Of a stretch of DNA of 64,000 nt, positions 53,603 to 61,159 are shown one piece after another. The stretch is from the NCBI RefSeq assembly GCF_014873485.1, contig NZ_JADBDT010000001.1, forward strand, positions 1 through 64,000, read 5' to 3'. Position numbers and translations under genes: made by a program. The notes beneath the pieces are model-generated. The model ran no database searches and was not told the DNA's origin. It saw only the letters and a list, made by a program, of their open reading frames with translations. Origin of the DNA: Sphingopyxis sp. OAS728. Its GTDB lineage: Bacteria; Pseudomonadota; Alphaproteobacteria; Sphingomonadales; Sphingomonadaceae. Numbering within the stretch: the first letter of the stretch is position 1; each line of letters opens with the position of its first letter.

Positions 53603-54582
53603 TTGGCCACCTCCTGCGCCGCGACGATGGCGTCGTAGCGCTTGTCGAAGATCCGCGACGCGTCGAGCTTCTTGCGGATCAGCCCTTCCTTGAAGAACAG
53701 ATCGGCCTCGTCCTGATGTGCCGCGACGATCGCATCGCTGATCGGCGCATAGCTGGCGGGTGCGCGCGTGATGATCTTTTCCGCGACCTTCGCGTCGACA
53801 TTATAGCGTTTGGCGAGCGCAGGCGCGGCCTTAGCCGGATTTTCGCGCTGCCAGCGCGTCGCCCGCGCCGCGCGCGCGACAAGGTCGCCGATCGCCTTTG
53901 CCTTCGCCGGATCGGCGAGCGCGGCGTCCGAGGCCACCAGATAGAAGAAGCCCGGCGTGTTCGGCGGCGCGCCGCTCGCGAGGACGCGCACCTTCCCAGC
54001 ATCGAGCGCCTGAGTCAGATAGGGCTCGCCGATCGTGATCGCGTCGGCCGACCCTTTGTCGAGCAGCCCGGTCCCGAAACCCGTCGCCTGCACCGGCTTG
54101 ATGTCCTTGAGCGACAGCCCTTGCTTGTCGAGCAGCCGCGCGACGAAATAATGCAGCACCGTGCCCTTCATGAACGACACCGACTTACCCTTGAGGTCTG
54201 CGATGCTGCGGATCGACGAATCGGGTTTGACGACGAGCGCATAGGGCGAGCCGCCGCCGTCGACCGTCTTGCTCACCGCGACGACCTTCACCGGGCTGCC
54301 CGCGGCCTGCGCAAAGATCAGCGGGGTTTCGGCCATCCAGCCGACATCGAGCGACCCGCCCGTCTGTGCCGCGATGATCGGCGGCCCGCCGACGAAATTG
54401 GCCCATTCGATCTTGTAGCCGCTGGGCTGGCCTTCGCCCGATACGTCGAGCGACGATTTGAGCGCGTGGAGCTGGTCGCCGATCTTGATCGTCGTGCCGC
54501 TGTCGGGCGCGCCGCCGCACGCAGCGAGCGAAAGGAAGGCTCCGGCTGCGAGCAAGCGCAGCCGACCGAGAGAGAATATCAT
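53599..54582 (-). CDS. ABC transporter substrate-binding lipoprotein, SsuA-like
   Basis: The 327-residue protein has a lipoprotein signal with the lipobox LAACG (Cys22), so it is tethered in the periplasm. The fold follows the SsuA/NMT1 pattern: TIKIGDQLHALKSS, the GSLDVGWMAETPLIFA hinge segment, and ADLKGKSVSFMKGTVLHYF. Relatives bind aliphatic sulfonates, taurine or related sulfur compounds. The SAM-II-like element in the leader points to sulfur or methionine supply as the regulatory cue. Specificity is not settled. Confidence 0.92.
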   Translation of the reverse strand: MIFSLGRLRLLAAGAFLSLAACGGAPDSGTTIKIGDQLHALKSSLDVSGEGQPSGYKIEWANFVGGPPIIAAQTGGSLDVGWMAETPLIFAQAAGSPVKVVAVSKTVDGGGSPYALVVKPDSSIRSIADLKGKSVSFMKGTVLHYFVARLLDKQGLSLKDIKPVQATGFGTGLLDKGSADAITIGEPYLTQALDAGKVRVLASGAPPNTPGFFYLVASDAALADPAKAKAIGDLVARAARATRWQRENPAKAAPALAKRYNVDAKVAEKIITRAPASYAPISDAIVAAHQDEADLFFKEGLIRKKLDASRIFDKRYDAIVAAQEVAK

Positions 54583-54610
54583 GGAAGCGCCTGTCGTTCT
54601 GGATCAGGCG

Positions 54611-54634
54611 AAAAATGCGTCGGGGCGGCGCCCC
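54611..54634 (-). terminator. Terminator-like hairpin in the importer leader
   Basis: On the minus strand GGGGC (54634-54630) pairs with GCCCC (54626-54622). After six more bases comes a run of five T (54615-54611). It lies 29 bp before the binding-protein start and downstream of the riboswitch-like element. A further stem (54671-54680 with 54687-54702) separates the two. Use as a conditional terminator is plausible. The gap between stem and T-run is longer than ideal. Confidence 0.4.
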
Positions 54635-54726
54635 GGGGTACGTCTGGAGCTTGGTCGGAAGATGTGCATCGTATCGCCTCGTTGCTGAGGGGAACACGAT
54701 ACCTGGCGCTGTCGCCTGAGCATCGC

Positions 54727-54780
54727 GCGCTTTAGCTGTTGGTAACGCGGAGCAAGCTGCTTCCCGGTCAAAAGCCGCGG
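54727..54780 (-). ncRNA. SAM-II-like riboswitch candidate
   Basis: The minus strand reads CGCGG, TTTTGACCG, GCAGCTTGCT, CCGCGTTA and AGCTAAAGC in that order. CGCGG (54779-54775) and CCGCG (54750-54746) form a P1-like stem. The TTTG, GCTTGC, CGTTA and GCTAAA elements recall the conserved core of the alphaproteobacterial SAM-II (metA) riboswitch. The A-rich stretch between CGTTA and GCTAAA departs from the consensus as I remember it, and I could not run a covariance search. It lies about 145 nt before an SsuA-like gene. Confidence 0.45.
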
Positions 54781-54821
54781 ATCCCGCTAAATATGCGTCG
54801 CCGGTCGGGATCAGGGCCGGT

Positions 54822-54844
54822 AACTCAACTTGATCAGTAGAGTT
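54822..54844. promoter_or_regulatory. 23-bp dyad upstream of the importer leader
   Basis: AACTC at 54822-54826 mirrors GAGTT at 54840-54844, and inner ACT (54828-54830) mirrors AGT (54836-54838). Eight of eleven arm positions match. The dyad lies about 40 bp upstream of the riboswitch-like element on the minus strand, a normal position for an operator over the promoter. Confidence 0.45.
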
Positions 54845-55088
54845 GTCGGCGTCAAGCGTAGTTTCGCTTTCATGCGGCAAAGCGTTGCTCGGTTCGACCG
54901 GCCTGACGCGCCGGGGCGAAAGGCCTCGTCCCGGTCGCCCGAAAGGCGTCATTCTGGCACTTAATCCCAGCGGAATCGCGCCGTAAATTGTGTAAAATAC
55001 GAAAACTTCGCTGTCTAACGACCAGACGGGCCGCGCGCGCACTCGTATTTTTCGACTGAGGCAACGTTAACTATGACCCGCACTGTCA

Positions 55089-55110
55089 TTGAATTATATG
55101 CTAAATTCAA
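55089..55110. promoter_or_regulatory. Inverted repeat in the AT-rich region before the PilZ gene
   Basis: TTGAATT (55089-55095) and AATTCAA (55104-55110) are perfect 7-bp arms around an 8-bp spacer. The site lies about 90 bp upstream of the PilZ start codon and could be an operator for it. Confidence 0.4.
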
Positions 55111-55198
55111 GTAATGCAGCCGGGTGGGGATTGTGTATTTCGCAGTATAGACAGGAGGCTATGCTTCCGTTCCGTGCTGCTTCGATAAGGTATGTGAC

Positions 55199-55819
55199 AT
55201 GAACCAACGCCCCCTCTCCAATCCGGTAGAGGAACAGGAAAGCGCCGCCGACACCGATCGTCGTGGCGGCGACCGCTATCGCACGGTCTGGCGGATCGCC
55301 AAGGTGATCCGCAATGGCGACGCGGGTCTGTGGCGAGTCCGTAATATTTCGGACAAGGGCATGATGCTTGCCGCCGACGTTCCGATCGCGGTCGGCGAAA
55401 AGCTGGAGATCGCGCTTTCGGACACGGTTGTTATCCGTGGCGAAGTCGTGTGGTCCGACGCGGGCCGTTGCGGCGTGTCGTTCGACAAGGAAGTCGACGT
55501 CGCCGATGTGCTGAAGCAATTGGCCGCCGAACAGCGCGCCACCGGTTATCGCCAGCCGCGCCTGCCGGTCAGCACGCAGGCGCAAGCGGTCACCGACGAC
55601 GGCACCACCGGCATCGAACTCGTCGACTTGTCACAGAACGGCGCCGGATTCATCCACGACGGCCATCTGGAGGTCGGCAAGGAATTCGACCTGATCCTCG
55701 CGGGCGACGTCAAGCGCCGCGCGATCGTTCGCTGGTCGCGTGCCGGGCGCGGCGGCCTGTGGTTGACGCAGCCGCTTGATCGCACCGACCTCGAAAGCAT
55801 CCACCGCTTCGAAAGCTGA
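55199..55819 (+). CDS. Two-domain PilZ protein (cyclic di-GMP effector)
   Basis: The 206-residue protein contains two PilZ-like barrels (about 20-105 and 115-200). The first has DRRGGDRYRT with an Arg-rich stretch, followed by VRNISDKGMML. These correspond to the RxxxR and (D/N)xSxxG elements that bind cyclic di-GMP. The second has LVDLSQNGAGFIHD but no clear upstream RxxxR, so it may not bind ligand. AAGG lies eight bases before the ATG. It is convergent with the nitrobindin-like gene, two bases apart. Confidence 0.9.
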   Translation: MNQRPLSNPVEEQESAADTDRRGGDRYRTVWRIAKVIRNGDAGLWRVRNISDKGMMLAADVPIAVGEKLEIALSDTVVIRGEVVWSDAGRCGVSFDKEVDVADVLKQLAAEQRATGYRQPRLPVSTQAQAVTDDGTTGIELVDLSQNGAGFIHDGHLEVGKEFDLILAGDVKRRAIVRWSRAGRGGLWLTQPLDRTDLESIHRFES

Positions 55820-55821
55820 TC

Positions 55822-56463
55822 TCAGCCGCCGCGCGCGATCTTCGCCCAAGGGTTGAGATCGGGCTCGGCGATTTTTACCAGCTTGTTGCGGTCGCGATGG
55901 AGGAAAGGCTCCTCCCGACCTTTCACGACCAGCGTCGTGTCCGACACATAGCTCCACGATCCGTCGTCGTGAAAATCGATCGTCAACTGATAGGCGTCGG
56001 TCCGAAAGGCGAGGTCGAGAAAGGTCGTCGAGCATATGCCATATTCGGTCTCGCCGCGCGTCGCCTTGACGACGAGCCGCTTGGCATCGGGTTCGGCATG
56101 ACCCGACGCAATCGCGATCTGGCCGCGCGGGATCGCCAATGTTTGCAAGATCAGGCCGGTCGCGGCTTCGTAGAGCCAGTAACCGACCTGGTCGTGAAAG
56201 GCGATGTCCTCTTCGCGCGTGTTGACGTGCAAATGATAGCGCAGCCCATAGAATAGTTGCGGGCCGTTCGCCTGCGGGTCGATCGGCTGCAACTCGATCC
56301 GTTCATAATATTGGCGCGTCTCGGGGCCGTCGGCCTTGGGGTTGATATCGACCCCGCGCTGGCCCTCCCACACGCCGGCAAGGCGGCGGAGCGGGCCGAG
56401 GTTGGCGAGCGTTTCGGGATCGACGTCCTCGGGCTCGGTGAAAATATCGTCCGGAATGTCCAT
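55822..56463 (-). CDS. Nitrobindin-like FABP-family haem-binding protein
   Basis: The 213-residue beta-barrel protein begins with an acidic leader, then LGPLRRLAGVWEGQRGVDINP, the family opening strand. FHDQVGYWLYEAATGLILQTLAIPRG and the late YVSDTTLVVKGREEPFLHRDRNKL contain the barrel strands and the His region. Nitrobindin relatives bind ferric haem and NO or peroxynitrite. The exact axial His is not certain here. GGGGA five bases upstream favours the ATG at 56463 over 56487. Confidence 0.75.
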   Translation of the reverse strand: MDIPDDIFTEPEDVDPETLANLGPLRRLAGVWEGQRGVDINPKADGPETRQYYERIELQPIDPQANGPQLFYGLRYHLHVNTREEDIAFHDQVGYWLYEAATGLILQTLAIPRGQIAIASGHAEPDAKRLVVKATRGETEYGICSTTFLDLAFRTDAYQLTIDFHDDGSWSYVSDTTLVVKGREEPFLHRDRNKLVKIAEPDLNPWAKIARGG

Positions 56464-56597
56464 GTCGTTCCCCGCTCTTGCTTTCATCCGCTATTGCCCG
56501 CGCCCGTCGCGAAAGCAAACCAAACCAAGGTTTGGGTTCGCGGGTCCGTTGCCGTCATCTATGCTGCGCGTATCGATCAAGCTTCGGGAGAGAGGCC

Positions 56598-57371
56598 ATG
56601 ATGAACCGCCGTGATTTTTCCGCCGCCCTCATCGCCGGTACGGCCGCCCCGCTTCTTGTCGGCGCCGCGCAGGGTGCAACGCCACCCAGGGTCAAAGCAC
56701 GCAATATCGTGTTCGTTCACGGGCTCTTTGCCGACGGCTCCTGCTGGACCGACGTAATATCGCGGCTGCAGGCATTGGGCTTCAATACGACCTCGGTCCA
56801 GAATCCGCTGACCACGCTCGACGAGTCGGTCGCCGCCGCCGAACGCGTTCTGGCGCGGCAGGACGGGCCGACGGTGCTGGTCGGGCATAGTTTCGGCGGC
56901 ATGCTCGTGACGCAGGCCGGGGTGCATCCGAATGTCACTTCGCTCGTCTATGTCGCGGCGCGGGCACCCGACGCGAACGAGAATTATGCTGCGCTTGCTG
57001 CGACCTATCCGACGCCGCCAGCAACGGCGGGCATCGTTTATGACGGTGACGAAGGGCGGCTTACTGAAGCGGCCTTCCTGCGCGATTTCGCCGGGGATCT
57101 GCCCGAAGCGAAGGCGCGGCTGCTCTATGCCGTGCAGCAGCCCTTTCAGCGGGCGTTGCTGGGCGGGCAGGTCACGCAGGCGGCGTGGCGGTCGAAACCC
57201 AGCTTCTATGCCGTGTCGAGTGACGACCGCACGATCAATCCCGATCTCGAACGCTTCATGGCGAAGCGGATGGGCGCGAAGACGATCGAACTCAAGGCGA
57301 GCCACCTGTCGATGATTTCACAGCCCGATGCGATCACCCGGCTGATCGTCGAAGCGGCGCGCGGCGGCTGA
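56598..57371 (+). CDS. Exported alpha/beta-fold hydrolase
   Basis: The 257-residue protein has a Tat-type signal (MNRRDFSAALIAGTAAPLL), so it is probably exported folded. The mature part is a small alpha/beta hydrolase: FVHGLFADGSCW, the nucleophile elbow VGHSFGGML, and the terminal His in KASHLSMISQP. Similar proteins are annotated as esterase or salicylate-esterase-like hydrolases. The substrate is unknown. Two adjacent ATG codons (56598, 56601) follow GGGAGAGAGG. Confidence 0.87.
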   Translation: MMNRRDFSAALIAGTAAPLLVGAAQGATPPRVKARNIVFVHGLFADGSCWTDVISRLQALGFNTTSVQNPLTTLDESVAAAERVLARQDGPTVLVGHSFGGMLVTQAGVHPNVTSLVYVAARAPDANENYAALAATYPTPPATAGIVYDGDEGRLTEAAFLRDFAGDLPEAKARLLYAVQQPFQRALLGGQVTQAAWRSKPSFYAVSSDDRTINPDLERFMAKRMGAKTIELKASHLSMISQPDAITRLIVEAARGG

Positions 57372-57378
57372 CGCCGGC

Positions 57379-58230
57379 TCAAATATCCTCGACCAGCCGC
57401 CCGTAAAGCTGCGGCCGGCGATCGCGGAAGAAGCCCATGCCGGCGCGGTGCTTGGCGGCACGGTCGAGGTCGATCGTCTGGACGAGCACGCCGGTTTCGG
57501 ACGCGCCATATTCCTGGGTCAGGTCCCCCCATTCGTCGCTGATGAAGCTGTGGCCGTAAAAATTGGCCTCGCCCTCGGTGCCGATACGGTTCGACGCGAT
57601 CACCGGCATGCAGTTCGACACGGCGTGACCCTGCATCGCGCGGCGCCACATGCGGCTGGTGTCGAGGTCCGCGTCATAGGGCTCGGACCCGATCGCTGTC
57701 GGATAGAACAGCAGTTCGGCGCCCATCAGCGCCATCGCGCGCGCGCATTCGGGATACCATTGGTCCCAGCAGACGCCGACGCCGATGCGCGTGCCGAAGA
57801 CGTCCCAGACCTTGAAGCCGGTGTTGCCGGGGCGAAAATAATATTTCTCTTCGTAACCCGGACCGTCGGGGATGTGGCTCTTGCGATACGTCCCCATGAT
57901 CGCGCCATCGGGACCGATCATCGCGAGCGTATTGTAATAATGTGGCCCGTCCTTCTCGAAATAGCTCGTCGGGATCGCGACCTTCAGTTTCGCGGCGAGC
58001 GCCTGCATCGCGACCACGCTCGGATGCTCGGCGGTCGGGCGCGCCGACGCGAACAATTCCTCATCCTCGACCTGGCAGAAATAGGGGCCTTCGAAGAGCT
58101 CGGGCGGCAGGATGACCTGCGCGCCCTTTGCGGCCGCTTCCACGACGAGCGCGGTCACGGCATCGATGTTTGGCTGGACAGGGCCGGGCAGGGGAAGCTG
58201 CAGCGCGGCGACGGTGATGGTGCGGGTCAT
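57379..58230 (-). CDS. aguB: N-carbamoylputrescine amidase
   Basis: AguB hydrolyses N-carbamoylputrescine to putrescine, CO2 and ammonia. The 283-residue nitrilase-fold protein has the Glu in LPPELFEGPYFCQ, the Lys in YRKSHIPDGPGYEEKYYF and the Cys in GVCWDQWYPECAR, all typical of the plant/bacterial AguB group. It follows aguA on the same strand, 58 bp apart, completing agmatine to putrescine conversion. Confidence 0.96.
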   Translation of the reverse strand: MTRTITVAALQLPLPGPVQPNIDAVTALVVEAAAKGAQVILPPELFEGPYFCQVEDEELFASARPTAEHPSVVAMQALAAKLKVAIPTSYFEKDGPHYYNTLAMIGPDGAIMGTYRKSHIPDGPGYEEKYYFRPGNTGFKVWDVFGTRIGVGVCWDQWYPECARAMALMGAELLFYPTAIGSEPYDADLDTSRMWRRAMQGHAVSNCMPVIASNRIGTEGEANFYGHSFISDEWGDLTQEYGASETGVLVQTIDLDRAAKHRAGMGFFRDRRPQLYGRLVEDI

Positions 58231-58288
58231 GGCGTATCCGTGATGGGCTCAGAATCGAGCCGGAATATAGGGGGCTTCGCACCCGATA

Positions 58289-59272
58289 CTAGGCCGGCAA
58301 TTGCTGGCTGGAGCAGTGGAAACTGCCCCCGCCGACGATGATCCCGCGCGCGGGTACGCCGACCGCACGGCGGTCGGGGAAGAGCGCGGCGAGCGTGTCG
58401 ACCGCCGCCCGATCATTCGCGACACCATAGGTCGGCACGACCACGACGCTGTTGCCGATATAGAAGTTCATATAGCTCGCCGCCGCGATCTCGCCGTCCA
58501 CTTCGACGCGGCCGGGCGAGGGCAGGTCGACGATCTCGACCCCGCCGAACGCCGCGGTCCTCGCGCGCGCGTCGGCATAGATATGCGCGTTGGGATCGTC
58601 CGAGCCCGCTGTGACGGGCAGCGCGAGCCGACCTTCGCCGACGAAACGCGCCAGATTGTCGACATGGCCGTCGGTGTGATCGCCGACCAGGCCATTGCCG
58701 AGCCACAGGATGCGGTCGATCCCGAGCGACTGGTTGAGCCGAACCGCGATATCCTCGCGCGTCAGCGTCGGATTACGGTTCGTGTTGAGCAGGCATTCCT
58801 CGGTCGTAACGCAGAGGCCGGTGCCGTCGACGTCGATGCCGCCGCCTTCGAGCACCCAGTCCTGATCGTCGACCGGCAGACCCGATCCGGCGGCCAGTGC
58901 CGCGCCGACTTCCTGATCGCCCGGCATGACGAACTTCTCGCCCCACCAGTTGAATTCGAAGTTGCGCGCGCGGCGTGCCGCGCCCGTGCCGGCGATGATC
59001 GGCCCGGTGTCGCGCAGCCAGATGTCCCCCAAGGGCTGGATCAGGATGCGCACGCCCGGATCGACGAGCGCGGCGGCGATATCGGCCTGCCGCGCATCGT
59101 TGACCACCAGCCGCACCTCTTCGCCGCGGCCGCCGTCATGGACGGCGTTGGCGAAGCAGGCGACGTCGCGCCGTCCTTCTTCGATCGCTCCCGCCCACTC
59201 TTCGGCGAGGTGCGGGAATCCGATCCAGACGGCGTCGTGCGGCGCCCATTCGGCAGGCATTTTCAGCGTCAT
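58289..59272 (-). CDS. aguA: Agmatine deiminase
   Basis: AguA converts agmatine to N-carbamoylputrescine and ammonia. The 327-residue guanidino-group-modifying enzyme opens with MPAEWAPHDAVWIGFPH. It has DIWLRDTGP, the GDHTDGHVDN His/Asp block and the catalytic Cys near the C-terminus in VGGGSFHCSSQQ. The pair with aguB indicates an arginine-decarboxylase-derived putrescine route. Confidence 0.97.
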   Translation of the reverse strand: MTLKMPAEWAPHDAVWIGFPHLAEEWAGAIEEGRRDVACFANAVHDGGRGEEVRLVVNDARQADIAAALVDPGVRILIQPLGDIWLRDTGPIIAGTGAARRARNFEFNWWGEKFVMPGDQEVGAALAAGSGLPVDDQDWVLEGGGIDVDGTGLCVTTEECLLNTNRNPTLTREDIAVRLNQSLGIDRILWLGNGLVGDHTDGHVDNLARFVGEGRLALPVTAGSDDPNAHIYADARARTAAFGGVEIVDLPSPGRVEVDGEIAAASYMNFYIGNSVVVVPTYGVANDRAAVDTLAALFPDRRAVGVPARGIIVGGGSFHCSSQQLPA

Positions 59273-59291
59273 GGGCGCGCGCTCTTTCCGC

Positions 59292-60974
59292 TTATTTGCC
59301 GGCGCGCGACTTGTCGCGGGCGGCGCGGAATTCGTCGCCCTCGACCCAGTTCGGCCATGCGTCGGTCATCGCGAGCATGCGGCCCGCGGCGTAATAGAGG
59401 CGCAGGTCCGACATCATGCCGGCCCAGTTGGTAATCGCCTCATATTCGTCGCCCGGCGCGTGGTAGCGGTTCTTCTCATAGTCTTCCGACGCCTTCTTGC
59501 CGGCTTCGGTGCCGCCCTCGACCAGATCCTCGCCGCTGCCGAAGTTGAACATCGGCACGCCGAGCTTGGCGAAGCTGAAGTGATCCGAGCGGTAGTAGAA
59601 GCCCTTTTCGGGGGTCGGCTCGGCCTTGATCGTGCGGCCCTCCATCTTGGCGAGCTTTTCGACATAGGCGTCGAGTTCGGACTTGCCGCCACCGACGACG
59701 ACAATGTCCTTCGCCGGGCCGATCGCGTTCAGCGCATCCATGTTCACGCCACCGACCGTCTGCGCGAGCGGGAAGATCGGGTTTTCGGCGTAGAATTTCG
59801 AACCGAGCAAGCCCGATTCCTCGGCGGTCACGGCAAGGAAGACGATGCTGCGGTCGGGTGCGCCCGCCTTGTGGAAGGCCTGCGCTAGCGTCACGAGACC
59901 GGCGATGCCGCTCGCATTATCGACCGCGCCGTTGCAGATGTCGTCACCCGCGACCGGCGTGCAGCGGCCCAGATGGTCCCAGTGGCCGGTGTAGAGCACA
60001 TATTCGTCGGGACGCTTGGCGCCCGGCAGGACGCCGATGACGTTGCGCGACATCTTCTTCGAAATGTCATTGTCGAAACCGAAGTTCGCCTTCACGCCGG
60101 TGAGGGCGACGGGCTTGAAGCCCTTCTTGCCTGCCGCGGCGCGGAGCTTGTCGAAATCCTGGCCCGCGCTTGCGAAAAGTTCCTTCGCCTTCGGCAGCTG
60201 AATCCAGCCGTTGGCGACGGTTTCTTTCGCGCCGCCGTCCTTGGTTTCGGCGAGATAGTTCGCGCCGGTGTTGCTCGATTCGACGACGTTCCAGCCATAG
60301 GCGGCGGGTTCGGTATCGTGGACGATCAGCACGGCGGCTGCGCCCTGACGCGCGGCTTCCTCATATTTGTACGACCAGCGGCCATAATAGGTCATCGCGC
60401 GGCCGTTGAATTCGCCCTTGGCTTCCTTGGTCTGCCAGTCGGGGTCGTTGACGAGGACGACGACGGTTTTGCCCTTCACATCCAGGCCGGCATAGTCGTT
60501 CCAGCCCTTTTCGGGGGCGTTGATGCCATAGCCGACGAAGACGACGTCGCTGTCCTTGACCTCGGTCTTGGGCTGCACGCGGTAGCTGAACGCGACATAA
60601 TCCTTCGCATATTGCGCGGTCACCGGCGTCTTGCCGCCGGTAAAGGTCAGCGGCGTCGCATTCTTTGCGGTGATCTCGACCAGCGGTACGTCCTGCGTCC
60701 ACTTGCCGTTGTTCCCGGGCTTCAGCCCCGCTTCCTCATATTTCTTGATGATATAGGCGACGGTCTTTTCCTCGCCTGCAGTGCCGGGGGCGCGGCCCTC
60801 ATAGGCATCCGACGACAATTCCTTCGTCACTTCCTGCAAGGTCGCGAGCGACAGTTCGGGGATCTGGACGTCGGGAATGGCGGTGGCGGACGTCGCCGCC
60901 TTGTCGGACGTGTTGCACGCGGCAACGGTCAGGAGAACCGCAAGCGCTGCGGTCGTTCGGGGGAAGCGAAGCAT
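59292..60974 (-). CDS. Secreted M28-family zinc peptidase with PA domain (lipoprotein)
   Basis: The 560-residue product has a lipobox (TVAACN), so it is likely outer-membrane or periplasmic. A PA-like insert (about 150-290) interrupts the peptidase domain. Zinc-site motifs are TGHWDHLG, NGAVDNASG, TAEESGLLGS, VNMDALN and RYHAPGDEYE, matching M28 aminopeptidases. The ATG at 60974 follows GAGGA. It is divergent from two S9 peptidases, suggesting a peptide-degrading region. Confidence 0.94.
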   Translation of the reverse strand: MLRFPRTTAALAVLLTVAACNTSDKAATSATAIPDVQIPELSLATLQEVTKELSSDAYEGRAPGTAGEEKTVAYIIKKYEEAGLKPGNNGKWTQDVPLVEITAKNATPLTFTGGKTPVTAQYAKDYVAFSYRVQPKTEVKDSDVVFVGYGINAPEKGWNDYAGLDVKGKTVVVLVNDPDWQTKEAKGEFNGRAMTYYGRWSYKYEEAARQGAAAVLIVHDTEPAAYGWNVVESSNTGANYLAETKDGGAKETVANGWIQLPKAKELFASAGQDFDKLRAAAGKKGFKPVALTGVKANFGFDNDISKKMSRNVIGVLPGAKRPDEYVLYTGHWDHLGRCTPVAGDDICNGAVDNASGIAGLVTLAQAFHKAGAPDRSIVFLAVTAEESGLLGSKFYAENPIFPLAQTVGGVNMDALNAIGPAKDIVVVGGGKSELDAYVEKLAKMEGRTIKAEPTPEKGFYYRSDHFSFAKLGVPMFNFGSGEDLVEGGTEAGKKASEDYEKNRYHAPGDEYEAITNWAGMMSDLRLYYAAGRMLAMTDAWPNWVEGDEFRAARDKSRAGK

Positions 60975-61159
60975 GGAAATTCCTCGGAAAGTTTCATTTG
61001 CGACGAGCGGGCTTGTGCCAGCCGCGGCGCGTCGATGCAAGGCGGGCAACCGTTATGGACCGGGCTTTCCGTTACAACCGCCAAGGTTCCAAATTTGCTT
61101 GATAATTCTTCCGTCTTGATCACTCTCGCGGCAGGTATGAATTAAAGCGGGGGCGCATA

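Larger units (their letters stand above)
54781..55198. other. Gene-free stretch between the importer leader and the PilZ gene
   Basis: No credible coding frame is visible. It should carry the divergent promoters of the importer (minus) and the PilZ gene (plus). The GC-rich left part holds a 23-bp dyad (54822-54844). The right part, from about 54960, is markedly more AT-rich and holds a 22-bp inverted repeat (55089-55110). I found no clear -35/-10 pair, tRNA or mobile-element end. Confidence 0.6.

Noticed and set aside
54870..55064. A 64-residue minus-strand frame in the gene-free region
   Set aside because: It has no ribosome site or recognisable motif and is Arg/Ala-rich like other chance frames, so I treat the region as non-coding.
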